The notes beneath the pieces are model-generated. The model searched no databases and was not told the DNA's origin. It saw only the letters and a list, made by a program, of their open reading frames with translations. The translations under genes and the position numbers were made by a program. Positions 6,644-15,068 of a DNA stretch of 18,220 nucleotides are shown here, piece by piece. This DNA is from Firm-04 sp964479595 (GTDB lineage: Bacteria > Bacillota > Clostridia > Oscillospirales > Ruminococcaceae), in assembly GCA_964479595.1 (NCBI GenBank), contig CAYZMU010000026.1:1-18220 (forward strand), given 5' to 3'. Position 1 is the first letter of the stretch. The number at the start of each line of letters is the position of its first letter.

Positions 6644-7345
6644 TCAGGACACGTAGAATTCCTCGAGCGTGTCCAGACACAGGCACGCGAGACGCCCGTC
6701 CTCATAGGCCGCGCCGCAGTCAATCACAATGTTGTTGTGGCTCTTATAAATCTCCGCTTTGCCTGTGATGGTCAGCGTCGGGGTGTGCCCAGTGACCACG
6801 TATACATCGTCCTCGTCAAAATAGCGCCGCTCGTAGTCCACGCGCGTGTCGATGAGTTCCTCCGCGCTGTAGTCGCTGAATTTTCTGTTTTTGGAGAAGT
6901 TGCCGAGCCCCGCGTGAACCAGCACAAAGGAACGCTCTCCCACATCAATCGCCTCAATCAGGGAGAACTCATCGAGATACCCCAGAATGTCCTCGCGCTC
7001 CTCGCCGGAAAGGGCCAGAAACTCTTTCAAGGTCGTGAGCCCGCCGTCCTGAATCCACCCGCGCGCCATCTCAATGAGGCTCTCGTCCAGACTGTCCGCG
7101 AGATCGTCGTCCGAAACGTCGCGCAGTTTCTCAAGGATAAAAAGCGCGCAGTAGTCGTGATTGCCCATGAGCGGGAAGACGTTCGGCCGCATCATCATGT
7201 CGCGCAGAATTTCCATAGGTTTGTCGCCGCGGTCCACCACGTCGCCCAGCACAAACAGCGTGTCGTCATCGTTAAAGCCGATTTTTTCGAGCATCTCCAT
7301 GTACTTCTCATACTCGCCGTGCAGGTCAGCCATTGCGTAAAACAT
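6644..7345 (-). CDS. Calcineurin-like metallophosphoesterase (PPP-type Ser/Thr phosphatase family)
   Basis: About 233 residues. All the metal-binding motifs of the family are present (numbered from an upstream ATG at 7351): DLHG at 9-12, GDVVDRG at 36-42, GNHD at 63-66, then HAGL and TGHTPT in the C-terminal half. The family includes PrpA/PrpB-like protein phosphatases and diadenosine tetraphosphatases; the substrate cannot be told from sequence. No signal peptide, so cytoplasmic. Two starts exist: ATG at 7351 lies only 1 nt from the GGGGAGG ribosome binding site, whereas ATG at 7345 lies 7 nt away and is preferred. The gene precedes the LRR gene on the same strand but ends at that gene's promoter, so joint function is not implied. 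Confidence 0.9.
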   Translation of the reverse strand: MFYAMADLHGEYEKYMEMLEKIGFNDDDTLFVLGDVVDRGDKPMEILRDMMMRPNVFPLMGNHDYCALFILEKLRDVSDDDLADSLDESLIEMARGWIQDGGLTTLKEFLALSGEEREDILGYLDEFSLIEAIDVGERSFVLVHAGLGNFSKNRKFSDYSAEELIDTRVDYERRYFDEDDVYVVTGHTPTLTITGKAEIYKSHNNIVIDCGAAYEDGRLACLCLDTLEEFYVS

Positions 7346-7375
7346 TTTCATACCTCCCCTTCACTTTCTGTTCTT

Positions 7376-7384
7376 ATTATACCA
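7376..7384 (-). promoter_or_regulatory. Extended -10 promoter of the phosphatase gene
   Basis: TGGTATAAT reads on the minus strand at 7384-7376 and predicts a start near 7369, with the ribosome binding site close behind. No good -35 box lies 17-18 nt upstream, so the TGn extension presumably compensates. Confidence 0.55.
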
Positions 7385-7438
7385 TATTTTTGCGGGAACA
7401 CGGCGTCCGGGCGGTATAATTTCTACGTTTTCACCAAG

Positions 7439-7464
7439 AAAAGCACCTCCTTTTTGTGCGTTTT
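7439..7464. other. A/T-flanked hairpin with a ribosome-binding-site-like loop in the divergent region
   Basis: AAAAGCAC (7439-7446) pairs with GTGC-TTTT (7456-7459/7461-7464), with G7460 bulged. Read on the minus strand, the stem and loop carry AAGGAGGT (7452-7445), 7 nt before TTG GTG AAA ACG TAG, a possible four-residue leader peptide. With A and T tracts on both sides it could also act as a weak bidirectional terminator separating the divergent transcripts. It lies just upstream of the radical SAM promoter. Function is uncertain. Confidence 0.35.
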
Positions 7465-7472
7465 GCGAGGGG

Positions 7473-7502
7473 TTGACAGGACCGCCCGGAATATGGTATC
7501 AT
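7473..7502 (+). promoter_or_regulatory. Promoter of the radical SAM operon
   Basis: TTGACA (7473-7478) and TATCAT (7497-7502) are 18 nt apart, and ATATGG precedes the -10. The predicted start is about 7509, which excludes the in-frame ATG at 7511 as an ordinary start and supports ATG at 7547. Confidence 0.8.
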
Positions 7503-7546
7503 AAAACCGTATGCCCAAAGCAATTTTACCCGAAACGGAGAGACCT

Positions 7547-9409
7547 ATGCGTTTAGAAGAACTTGAGCCGCTGCTGGCAAAGGTACAGAAGCCCTCGCGC
7601 TATATCGGCGGGGAACCCGGCAGCGTCATGAAGGACAAATCCAAAATAAGGGCGCGTTTCGCCATCTGCTTTCCCGACCGTTATGACGTCGGCATGAGCC
7701 ATCTGGGGCTGAAAGTCCTCTTAAGCTGCATCAACCGCAGGGAGGAATACTGGTGCGAGCGGGTTTTCGCGCCGGATACGGATTTTGAGGCGCTCATGCG
7801 TGAACGGGACATCAGACTCTACGCGCTTGAGAGCCTTGACCCCGTGCGGGATTTTGACTTTGTGGGGTTTACGCTGCAGTATGAGCTCTGCTACACGAAT
7901 ATTCTGAATATGCTCGATCTGGCGGGCATTCCGCCGCGGCAGAAAGACCGCGGGGAAGCCATCGCGCCGATCATCTGCGCGGGCGGACCGTGCGCGTGCA
8001 ACCCCGAACCCATCGCGGATTTCTTTGATCTGTTCTTTCTGGGCGAGGGCGAGGAACTCGACTTGGAAGTGATGGACCTCTACGTCGAAATGCGGGACGC
8101 GGGCGCCTCGCGCTCGGAGTTTTTGCGCGCCGCCGCGCAGATAGAGGGCGTGTACGTGCCCTCGCTCTACGATGTGCGCTATCACGACGACGGCACAGTC
8201 GCCTCCGTGACGCCAAAGCATGGCGCTCCCGCGCGCGTACGGAAAAGAATCGTGAGCGACTTGGACACGATGGACGCGCCGGATTCCTTCGCGGTGCCCT
8301 TCTCGGAGATTGTCCACGACCGCGCGGTTGTGGAGGTGCTGCGCGGCTGTGTGCGCGGGTGCCGGTTCTGTCAGGCGGGATTTCTCTACCGCCCGTTCCG
8401 CGAAAAATCCCCCGAGACGATTACGCGGCAGGCGGAGGCGCTTCTGCGCAGCACGGGATACGAGGAGCTGTCGCTCTGCTCGCTTTCCACGTCCGACCAT
8501 TCCCGGATAGAGGAAATGCTCGACAGCCTGCTCGACATCACGGAGTGTTCCCGCGTCAATCTCAGTCTGCCCTCGCTGCGCGTGGACAACTTCAGCACTT
8601 CTGTGATGAACAAGATTCGGCGCGTGCGCTCCGGCGGGCTGACTTTCGCGCCGGAGGCGGGCACCCAGCGCCTGCGGGACGTCATCAACAAGAACGTGAC
8701 CGAGGAACAGCTGCTGCGCACCTGCGGGATTGCCTTTGACGGGGGGCAGAGCGCGGTGAAGCTCTATTTCATGATGGGGCTGCCGACCGAAACGGACGAG
8801 GATCTTGTCGGAATCGTGGACCTCGCGCAGCGTGTGGTGGATTCCTACTACGCGCGCGCGGAACGCGGCAAGGGGCGCGGCGTCTCGATTTCGTGCAGTG
8901 TGGCGACTTTCGTTCCCAAGCCCTTCACGCCCTTTCAGTTTCACGCGCAGGATTCCCCCGAAACTATCGCGCGCAAGCAGGCGGTGATTGAGGAGGCGGC
9001 GAAGGGCCACAAAAAGATCCGGATAAGCCTTCACAGTCCCGAATCCAGTGTTCTGGAGGGGGTTCTCGCGCGCGGGGACAGACGGCTCTCCGACGTCATT
9101 GAGGGCGCGTGGCGGCGCGGGTGCGTGTTTGACGCGTGGTCGGAGCATTTCCACGCGGACCTCTGGCGCGAGGCGTTTGAGGCGGCGGGGCTTGAGCCGG
9201 AATTTTACGCCGCGCGCGAGCGTCCTTACGAGGAAGTGCTGCCGTGGGACCATCTGGATTACTTCGTGGACAAGGCGTTTCTGATTCGGGAGAATGAACG
9301 CGCGAAAGCGGCACAGACGACTCCGAACTGCAGGGAGGCCTGTTCGGGCTGCGGTGTCGCGCGTGCCGCGGGGAGACCGTGCTTTCCGCTGAAAGGGGAG
9401 ACACCATGA
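7547..9409 (+). CDS. B12-binding-domain radical SAM protein (TIGR03960 family)
   Basis: A 620-residue protein. It opens with the family-typical LEELEPLLAKVQKPSRYIGGE block, then a B12-binding-like Rossmann region in the first ~190 residues. The radical SAM cluster motif is C268-x3-C272-x2-C275 (GCVRGCRFCQAG), followed by the barrel with SLCSLSTSDH and SLPSLRVD elements and a Cys-rich tail (CREACSGCGVARAAGRPC). The precise reaction of this family is not established. ATG at 7547 is chosen because GGAGA precedes it at about 7537-7541 and the other ATG, at 7511, sits on the transcription start. The stop overlaps the next start in ATGA. In related Firmicutes this gene and the next usually precede a ribonuclease G/E gene and rplU; that context is missing here. 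Confidence 0.92.
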   Translation: MRLEELEPLLAKVQKPSRYIGGEPGSVMKDKSKIRARFAICFPDRYDVGMSHLGLKVLLSCINRREEYWCERVFAPDTDFEALMRERDIRLYALESLDPVRDFDFVGFTLQYELCYTNILNMLDLAGIPPRQKDRGEAIAPIICAGGPCACNPEPIADFFDLFFLGEGEELDLEVMDLYVEMRDAGASRSEFLRAAAQIEGVYVPSLYDVRYHDDGTVASVTPKHGAPARVRKRIVSDLDTMDAPDSFAVPFSEIVHDRAVVEVLRGCVRGCRFCQAGFLYRPFREKSPETITRQAEALLRSTGYEELSLCSLSTSDHSRIEEMLDSLLDITECSRVNLSLPSLRVDNFSTSVMNKIRRVRSGGLTFAPEAGTQRLRDVINKNVTEEQLLRTCGIAFDGGQSAVKLYFMMGLPTETDEDLVGIVDLAQRVVDSYYARAERGKGRGVSISCSVATFVPKPFTPFQFHAQDSPETIARKQAVIEEAAKGHKKIRISLHSPESSVLEGVLARGDRRLSDVIEGAWRRGCVFDAWSEHFHADLWREAFEAAGLEPEFYAARERPYEEVLPWDHLDYFVDKAFLIRENERAKAAQTTPNCREACSGCGVARAAGRPCFPLKGETP

Positions 9410-10080
9410 TTGCGGCAAGGGCTGTTTTTCAAAAGCTCGGACGTGCGAAATACATCTCGCATCTGGACCTCATGCGCTGTCTGCAGCGGGCTTTTCGGCG
9501 CGCGGATGTGCCGATTTGGTTTACGGAGGGCTTTCACCCGCACGCTTACATGACGTTCGCGCTGCCGCTGCCGCTGGGTGTGGAAAGCGTATGCGAGTGT
9601 ATGGATTTCCGGCTCCTCCCTGAGCGCTGCGGCATGGATGAGGCGAAGGAGCGGCTCAACGCCGTGCTGCCGGAGGGCCTGCGGATTCTGCGGATAGCCG
9701 CGCCCGTTTACAAGCACACGGAGATAGCCTTCGCGGATTACGAAATCCTGTTTCACGCCTCTCCGGACATTTCCGCCGAACGGCTTGAGCGCGAGTGGCG
9801 GGATTTTACCGCGCGCGGGGAGGTAACGGCGCAAAAGAAAACCAAGCGCGGCACGGCGGCGGTCAATCTGAAGGAATACATGGAGATTCTCGCGAGCGCG
9901 GCGGGGGCGGAGGGATTCTCTGTCACGTTGCGCCTGCCCGCGGGAACAGCGCTGAATGTGAGCCCTGTGCTGCCGCGGGAGGCGTTTTCGGAGGCGCTGG
10001 CGGAGCATGGCGTCGGGGAGATTTTTTCCTCGGCGCGGCGGGTGGCGATTCTTCGCGCGGACGGCAGCGCGTTTGTCTGA
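9406..10080 (+). CDS. DUF2344 radical SAM-associated protein (TIGR03936 family)
   Basis: A 224-residue protein beginning IAARAVFQKLGRAKYISHLD, with LMRCLQRAFRRADVP and TEGFHPHAYMTFALPLPLGVES, all hallmarks of DUF2344. It is the constant partner of TIGR03960 proteins and is fused to them in some bacteria; the molecular role is unknown. The start ATG (9406) overlaps the previous TGA and is served by AAAGGGGAG at about 9392-9400. An in-frame ATG at 9379 lies inside the upstream gene and has no ribosome binding site. No terminator is seen after the stop; the next promoter begins only 6 nt downstream. Confidence 0.92.
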   Translation: MIAARAVFQKLGRAKYISHLDLMRCLQRAFRRADVPIWFTEGFHPHAYMTFALPLPLGVESVCECMDFRLLPERCGMDEAKERLNAVLPEGLRILRIAAPVYKHTEIAFADYEILFHASPDISAERLEREWRDFTARGEVTAQKKTKRGTAAVNLKEYMEILASAAGAEGFSVTLRLPAGTALNVSPVLPREAFSEALAEHGVGEIFSSARRVAILRADGSAFV

Positions 10081-10086
10081 TCCGCC

Positions 10087-10116
10087 TTGACAATCGCCCG
10101 CGTTTTGTGGTATAAT
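10087..10116 (+). promoter_or_regulatory. Promoter of the phosphorelay operon
   Basis: Perfect TTGACA (10087-10092) and TATAAT (10111-10116) are 18 nt apart, with TTTTGTGG before the -10. The predicted start, about 10123, gives a short leader with AAGGAG at 10152-10157 ahead of ATG at 10167. The box and spacer resemble the promoters at 5-33 and 6640-6612 closely. Confidence 0.88.
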
Positions 10117-10166
10117 GAGAAGAAAGCACACGATATTTCGCGCCAAGCCAAAGGAGATGAAGGCAT

Positions 10167-12980
10167 ATGTCCGACACCTTTTCACCCGAATTCTGCCGCG
10201 CGCTTCTGCTGTCTCTGGATAACGCCGCGCTTTTGCTGCGGCGGGAGGAGGACGGGCGCTATTACCCCCTGCGCTGTTCGAGAAAGTTCGCCGCCGCGAT
10301 GGAATGCAGCGAGGAAAGGTTCTGCGAGATGGAGCACAGCGCGCCGCTGGGGACCATTTTCCCGGAGGATCGCGAGACCATAGCCAAGATTCTCAGGGAC
10401 GGCCGTATGCCCGGGCAGGACGACCGTGTCGCGGTGCGCATTCTGACGGCGAAGGGCAATGTCGCGTGGCTGGATATGACGGTGTCCTTCTTCTCCTTTG
10501 AGGGCAGCGACTATGTCTACTGCAGCTGCTTTGATTTCACGCATATCAAGGAGAACGAGGCGCAGCTTGTCGCGATGTATCAGGGGATGCACAGCGAATT
10601 AAACGCCGATTCCGAGGAGATGCTCGCGGTTTTCAGAGTCAATCTGACGCGCGATTTCATCGAGCAGCGCGGCGGCAAGGACATCGTCCCCGAGCTGAAC
10701 GAACCTGTCTACAGCAAGTCTGTGAAGGCGCGCGCGGACGCGTATCCTCTGAGCGCGGACAGAAAGCGTTTCCTTGAAACTTTTGACCGCGAAAACCTGA
10801 TTGAAAACTTTGAGAAGGGCAAGACACGCGATTCCGTAATTCTTTTTACGAAACGCCTTTCGGGGCGGTCGTGTTTTGTGCAGGGCGCCTATTCGCTGAT
10901 TCGGCACCCCGCGACAGGGGATCTCATCGCCTTTATCACGGAGAAAGAATACAACCGCGAGATCGTGCACGAGACGATTCTGCGAAAAGTCTTGGAGAAA
11001 CAGCACGATTTTGTCGCCTATCTTACCGACGGGTGTTTTCACACGGTCGCGAAAACCTTGACCGACGGGCGGCATATCCTCATTCCCGAGCAGGAGCGGG
11101 GAGACTACCGCGCGTATATTGAGGAGCAGGTGATACCGCTGCTCGCGGGCGATGACGAACAGCGCGGCAAAATTTCGGAGGCGCTTTCGCTGGAACGCGT
11201 GGAGGCGGCGCTTGACAGACGCGATCCCTACCGCGTCAATCTCACCTGCCGCGTGGACGGGGAGCTTTATTATCAGCAGTTTTCCTTCTACCGCGCGGAG
11301 AGCGACGTAAAGTTTTATATTTTGCTCAAATCCGACTATACTGAGATTCAGCGCGAACAGCTCCGCGTCAACGAGCAGCTTGAGAACGCGCTGCGCGAAT
11401 CCCATCAGGCGAGTATCGCGAAAACGGCGTTTCTGTCGCGCATGAGCCATGAAATCCGCACGCCGATGAACACGATTATCGGGCTTGACACCATCGGGCT
11501 GCAGGAGGAGGGCATCTCGCCCCAGATGCGCGCGATACTCGAGAAAATCGGCGGCAGCGCGAAATATCTGCTCTCTCTGATCAACGATATTCTCGACATG
11601 AGCCGGATTGAGAGCGGCTCGACGACCATCCGCAGCGAGGAATTCAGTTTCAAGGATTTCCTCGACCAGATCAACACCATTCTCTACACGCAGTGCCGCG
11701 AAAAAGGGCTGCGCTATGAGTGTTTCATTCACGGCTCCGTCGGCGAGCATTATATCGGCGACGCGCAGCAGCTGCAGCAGGTGCTTATCAACATCCTGGG
11801 CAACGCCGTCAAGTTCACGGACAAGGGCGGGACCATCTGTTTCCACGTGGAGTGCGTCAATCAGACGGACACGCACAGCACGCTGCGTTTTGTTGTCGAG
11901 GACACGGGAATCGGCATGGACGCGGAATATCTGCCGCATCTCTTTGAGCCGTTTTCGCAGGAGGATTCCGGCAACACGAATATTTACGGCGGCTCGGGGC
12001 TCGGGCTCGCCATCAGCAAGCACATTATCGAGATGATGAACGGCAGCATTGATGTCAAGTCCGAAAAAGGGCAGGGCTCGGTTTTCACGGTCGAGGTCAT
12101 GCTGCACAACGTCAAACACACGGATTCCGAATCTGCGTCCGACCTGCGGATGGACCCGCGCGATTTCAGGGTTCTGGTCATTGACGACGATGAAACCGCC
12201 TGCCGCCACGCGCAGATTGTGCTGGGAGAGGCGGGCTTTCAGGCGGACACCTGCATGACGCAGGAGGAGGCGCTGCGCCTTGTCAAGCTCCACCACGCCA
12301 GAAACGAGGGCTATCACCTCATTCTGGTGGACCTGAGAATGCCGCAGACGGACGGGATTGTCGTGACGCGCAGCATTCGCGAGGTCATCGGCGAGGACGC
12401 GACCATTATCATCCTCACGGCGTACAGCTGGGACGAGGTGGAAAAGGAAGCCGTGGAGGCGGGCGTGGACGGCTTTATGAGGAAGCCGCTCTTCGGCGAG
12501 AGCATCGTGCATGAGTTCAAGCAGGCGCTCTACCGCAAGCGCCTGAAAACGAAGCGCGAAACGGACGACCAAGGCCTCAAAGACCGTCGGATTCTGCTTG
12601 CGGAGGATGTCGAAATCAACGCGGAGATTGTAAAGCGCCTGCTGACGATACGCGGCGCACAGGTGGATATCGCGGAAAACGGCGAGGCGGCGGTGCGGCG
12701 CTTCCGCGAGAGCGCGCCGGGGTATTATGACGCCGTTCTGATGGATGTGCGGATGCCTGTCATGGACGGGCTCGAGGCAACAGCCGCCATACGGGCGCTT
12801 GACCGCGCGGACGCGAGGACGGTTCCCATTATCGCGATGACGGCAAACGCCTTTGACGAGGATGTCGAGCGCTCGCTGCACGCGGGCATGAACGCCCATC
12901 TTTCCAAGCCCGTGGAGCCGCAGCACCTTTACGAGACTTTGGAGAAGTATATCGCGAACGAGGAGGAAAAGCGGACATGA
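10167..12980 (+). CDS. Cytoplasmic hybrid sensor histidine kinase with two receiver domains
   Basis: 937 residues without any transmembrane segment or signal peptide. Order: PAS-like domain (about 1-128, ending CSCFDFTHIKENEAQL), a middle sensory region (about 129-270), a second PAS-like region (about 271-395), a coiled-coil linker, HisKA with phosphoacceptor H428 (MSHEIRTPMN), HATPase with N546 (NILGNAVKF), DTGIGM and GGSGLGLAISKHIIE, then receiver 1 (about 667-790, phosphosite D722) and receiver 2 (about 806-932, phosphosite D860). Both receivers keep the acidic pocket and the Lys-Pro motif. The kinase thus senses a cytoplasmic signal, unknown here, and passes phosphate His-Asp internally, then to the Hpt proteins encoded downstream. 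It is the first gene of the operon, and its TGA overlaps the next ATG. No DNA-binding output domain is present. Confidence 0.93.
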   Translation: MSDTFSPEFCRALLLSLDNAALLLRREEDGRYYPLRCSRKFAAAMECSEERFCEMEHSAPLGTIFPEDRETIAKILRDGRMPGQDDRVAVRILTAKGNVAWLDMTVSFFSFEGSDYVYCSCFDFTHIKENEAQLVAMYQGMHSELNADSEEMLAVFRVNLTRDFIEQRGGKDIVPELNEPVYSKSVKARADAYPLSADRKRFLETFDRENLIENFEKGKTRDSVILFTKRLSGRSCFVQGAYSLIRHPATGDLIAFITEKEYNREIVHETILRKVLEKQHDFVAYLTDGCFHTVAKTLTDGRHILIPEQERGDYRAYIEEQVIPLLAGDDEQRGKISEALSLERVEAALDRRDPYRVNLTCRVDGELYYQQFSFYRAESDVKFYILLKSDYTEIQREQLRVNEQLENALRESHQASIAKTAFLSRMSHEIRTPMNTIIGLDTIGLQEEGISPQMRAILEKIGGSAKYLLSLINDILDMSRIESGSTTIRSEEFSFKDFLDQINTILYTQCREKGLRYECFIHGSVGEHYIGDAQQLQQVLINILGNAVKFTDKGGTICFHVECVNQTDTHSTLRFVVEDTGIGMDAEYLPHLFEPFSQEDSGNTNIYGGSGLGLAISKHIIEMMNGSIDVKSEKGQGSVFTVEVMLHNVKHTDSESASDLRMDPRDFRVLVIDDDETACRHAQIVLGEAGFQADTCMTQEEALRLVKLHHARNEGYHLILVDLRMPQTDGIVVTRSIREVIGEDATIIILTAYSWDEVEKEAVEAGVDGFMRKPLFGESIVHEFKQALYRKRLKTKRETDDQGLKDRRILLAEDVEINAEIVKRLLTIRGAQVDIAENGEAAVRRFRESAPGYYDAVLMDVRMPVMDGLEATAAIRALDRADARTVPIIAMTANAFDEDVERSLHAGMNAHLSKPVEPQHLYETLEKYIANEEEKRT

Positions 12981-14707
12981 CCCAGCTTGCCGCAGACGGC
13001 GCGAGTATCCGCCGCAGGGTTTTGGTGGTCGACGACGAACTGATAAACCGCAGAATGCTCGGGCATATCCTGGAGAGCGCCTATGAGGTTCTCTACGCGG
13101 AGAACGGCAGAGAGGCATTGGAGGTTATGCGCACACAGCGGCGCACGATTTCTCTGGTGCTGCTGGATTTGCTGATGCCGCAGATGGACGGCTACGAGCT
13201 TTTGGAGGTCATTCGCGGCGACGAGGACCTGCGCAGGATTCCCGTGATCGTGCTGACTTCCGAGAAATCCGCGGAGGTACGCAGTTTGCAGCTCGGCGCG
13301 GCGGATTTCATCACGAAGCCTTATGATATGCCGGAAGTCATTCTGGCGAGAGTTCGGCGTTCCATTGAGCTCGCGGAGGATTCCTCCATCATTCACGCGA
13401 CGGAAAAGGACGCGCTGACAGGGCTTTATAACCGCGACTTCTTCTTCCAGTACTGCCACCAGCGCGATTGGTATCAGCCGGATATGGATATGGACGCGAT
13501 GGTGCTCAACATCAACCGCTTTCACCTGTTAAACGAATTGCACGGGCGGACTTTCGGGGACAATGTGCTGCGCGCGCTCTCCGATCAGCTCCGGGCAATC
13601 CTCGCGGAGAGCACAGGCATTGCCTGCCGCAGCATCGCGGACACGTTCTATCTTTATGTCGCGCACAGGGAGGATTATGACGCGCTGCTGACGAGAATCG
13701 CGGGGCATCTGAACGCGGAGTTTACCCAAGCGCGGATTCAGATCCGCATGGGCGTCTACGCGCACGCGGACCACGCCATAGACCCCGAGCAGCGCTTTGA
13801 CCGCGCCGCTGTCGCCTGCAACACGCTGCGGACGCAGTACCTGACGAACTTCTCCGTCTATGACAACACGCTCCACGAACAGGAACTCTACGCCGAGCAG
13901 CTCATTGAGAATCTGGACGCCGCGCTCAAGGCGCAGCAGTTCCGGGTTTTCTATCAGCCCAAATACAATATTCTCGGCGAAAAGCCCGTGCTTTGCAGCG
14001 CGGAGGCACTGATTCGCTGGTTTCACCCCGAACACGGCATGATAAGCCCCGGGGTCTTCATTCCGCTTTTTGAGGAGAACGGGCTGGTACAGAAGATTGA
14101 CCGTTTTGTCTGGCGGGAGGCGGCTGCGCAGATTCGCGCGTGGAAGGAACGCTACGGCTTCGTGGTTCCGGTTTCTGTGAATGTTTCCAGAGTGGACATT
14201 TACGACCCGAATCTGGAGGACGAACTGCTGGAAATTATGCGCGAAAACGGGCTGAAGCCGGAAGAATACCTGCTGGAGATCACCGAATCCGCCTACACGG
14301 ACGCGACGGATCAGATTATCAGCACGGTGAACAAACTGCGCGAGGACGGGTTCCATGTGGAAATGGACGATTTCGGTTCGGGGTACTCCTCGCTGAATAT
14401 GCTGACTTCTCTGCCCATTGACACTTTAAAACTCGATATGCGGTTTATCCGCAATATCTGCACCAATCCCAAGGACTACAAAATGGTCGAGCTCATTCTC
14501 GGAATCGCGAAGTTTCTCTCTGTGCCCGTGGTCGCGGAGGGCGTGGAAACCGAGGACCAGTATAAACTGCTGAGGCAGGCGGGCTGCGACATCATTCAGG
14601 GGTATTATTTCTCAAAGCCTGTGCCCCCGGAGGAATTCGCGGCGTTTATCCTGAAGCAGCAGCGGGACAATCAGGAACAGGGAGGGGAAAACTGTGCTGA
14701 GCGTTGA
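12977..14707 (+). CDS. Response regulator with degenerate GGDEF and intact EAL domain (c-di-GMP phosphodiesterase)
   Basis: 576 residues. Receiver domain at about 12-130, phosphosite D64 (VLLDLLMPQMDG). The GGDEF domain at about 135-285 keeps the DALTGLYNRDFF entry, but its active site is RSIADTF where RxGGDEF is expected, so it cannot make c-di-GMP. The EAL domain at about 310-560 keeps E343-A-L, the catalytic-region DDFGSGYSS, VAEGVET and QGYYFSKP, so c-di-GMP hydrolysis to pGpG is predicted, perhaps tuned by a nucleotide bound to the GGDEF fold. As the only non-kinase receiver protein in the operon it is the likely output of the phosphorelay. Start ATG overlaps the kinase stop; GAGGAGG at 12960-12966 lies upstream. 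The 3' end overlaps the next gene by 14 nt. Confidence 0.93.
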   Translation: MTQLAADGASIRRRVLVVDDELINRRMLGHILESAYEVLYAENGREALEVMRTQRRTISLVLLDLLMPQMDGYELLEVIRGDEDLRRIPVIVLTSEKSAEVRSLQLGAADFITKPYDMPEVILARVRRSIELAEDSSIIHATEKDALTGLYNRDFFFQYCHQRDWYQPDMDMDAMVLNINRFHLLNELHGRTFGDNVLRALSDQLRAILAESTGIACRSIADTFYLYVAHREDYDALLTRIAGHLNAEFTQARIQIRMGVYAHADHAIDPEQRFDRAAVACNTLRTQYLTNFSVYDNTLHEQELYAEQLIENLDAALKAQQFRVFYQPKYNILGEKPVLCSAEALIRWFHPEHGMISPGVFIPLFEENGLVQKIDRFVWREAAAQIRAWKERYGFVVPVSVNVSRVDIYDPNLEDELLEIMRENGLKPEEYLLEITESAYTDATDQIISTVNKLREDGFHVEMDDFGSGYSSLNMLTSLPIDTLKLDMRFIRNICTNPKDYKMVELILGIAKFLSVPVVAEGVETEDQYKLLRQAGCDIIQGYYFSKPVPPEEFAAFILKQQRDNQEQGGENCAER

Positions 14708-15068
14708 GACACTGCGGGCGTACGGCGCGAATGTGGACGAAGGTCTGGCGCGCTGCTTAAACGATGAGGAATTCTATCTCTCTCTGGTCCGCGTGGCGCT
14801 GGAGGACGACCGTCTGCCGCGTCTGCGGGAGGCGCTGAGCGCGGGTGACAGAGCGCAGGCTTTTGAAATCGCGCACGCGTTGAAGGGCATTTACGGCAAT
14901 GTCGCGCTGACGCCGCTGTTTGAGCCTGTGAGCGAGCTGACGGAAATGCTGCGCGGAGAGGATATCAGCGGCGACACGGCGGGCTGTCTGCGGCAGATTG
15001 AGGAGCAGACGCTCAGGCTGTCGCGGCTATGTGAGGATGAAAACGAAAAGGCGGGTGCTTTGGAATGA
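14694..15068 (+). CDS. Single-domain Hpt phosphotransfer protein 1
   Basis: 124 residues forming one helical Hpt domain with phosphoacceptor H61 in AHALKGIYGNVAL. Such proteins shuttle phosphate between receiver domains; partners are most likely the kinase receivers (D722, D860) and D64 of the EAL protein. The start is GTG at 14694, 14 nt inside the previous gene, chosen because AGGGAGGGG at about 14679-14687 sits at good distance. The acidic C-terminal tail (CEDENEKAGALE) lies beyond the domain. Its stop overlaps the next ATG (ATGA). Confidence 0.88.
   Translation: MLSVETLRAYGANVDEGLARCLNDEEFYLSLVRVALEDDRLPRLREALSAGDRAQAFEIAHALKGIYGNVALTPLFEPVSELTEMLRGEDISGDTAGCLRQIEEQTLRLSRLCEDENEKAGALE

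Noticed and set aside
7721..9418. Minus-strand open frame opposite the radical SAM gene
   Set aside because: Shadow of a clearly recognised gene; low-complexity Arg/His-rich translation typical of such shadows.
10599..13118. 839-codon minus-strand open frame opposite the kinase
   Set aside because: The plus strand encodes a full hybrid kinase with all catalytic motifs; the antisense frame has no family features and no ribosome binding site.
13390..13840. Active diguanylate cyclase in the receiver-GGDEF-EAL protein
   Set aside because: The GGDEF signature is replaced by IADTF, losing both glycines and the metal-binding acidic residues at the expected positions.
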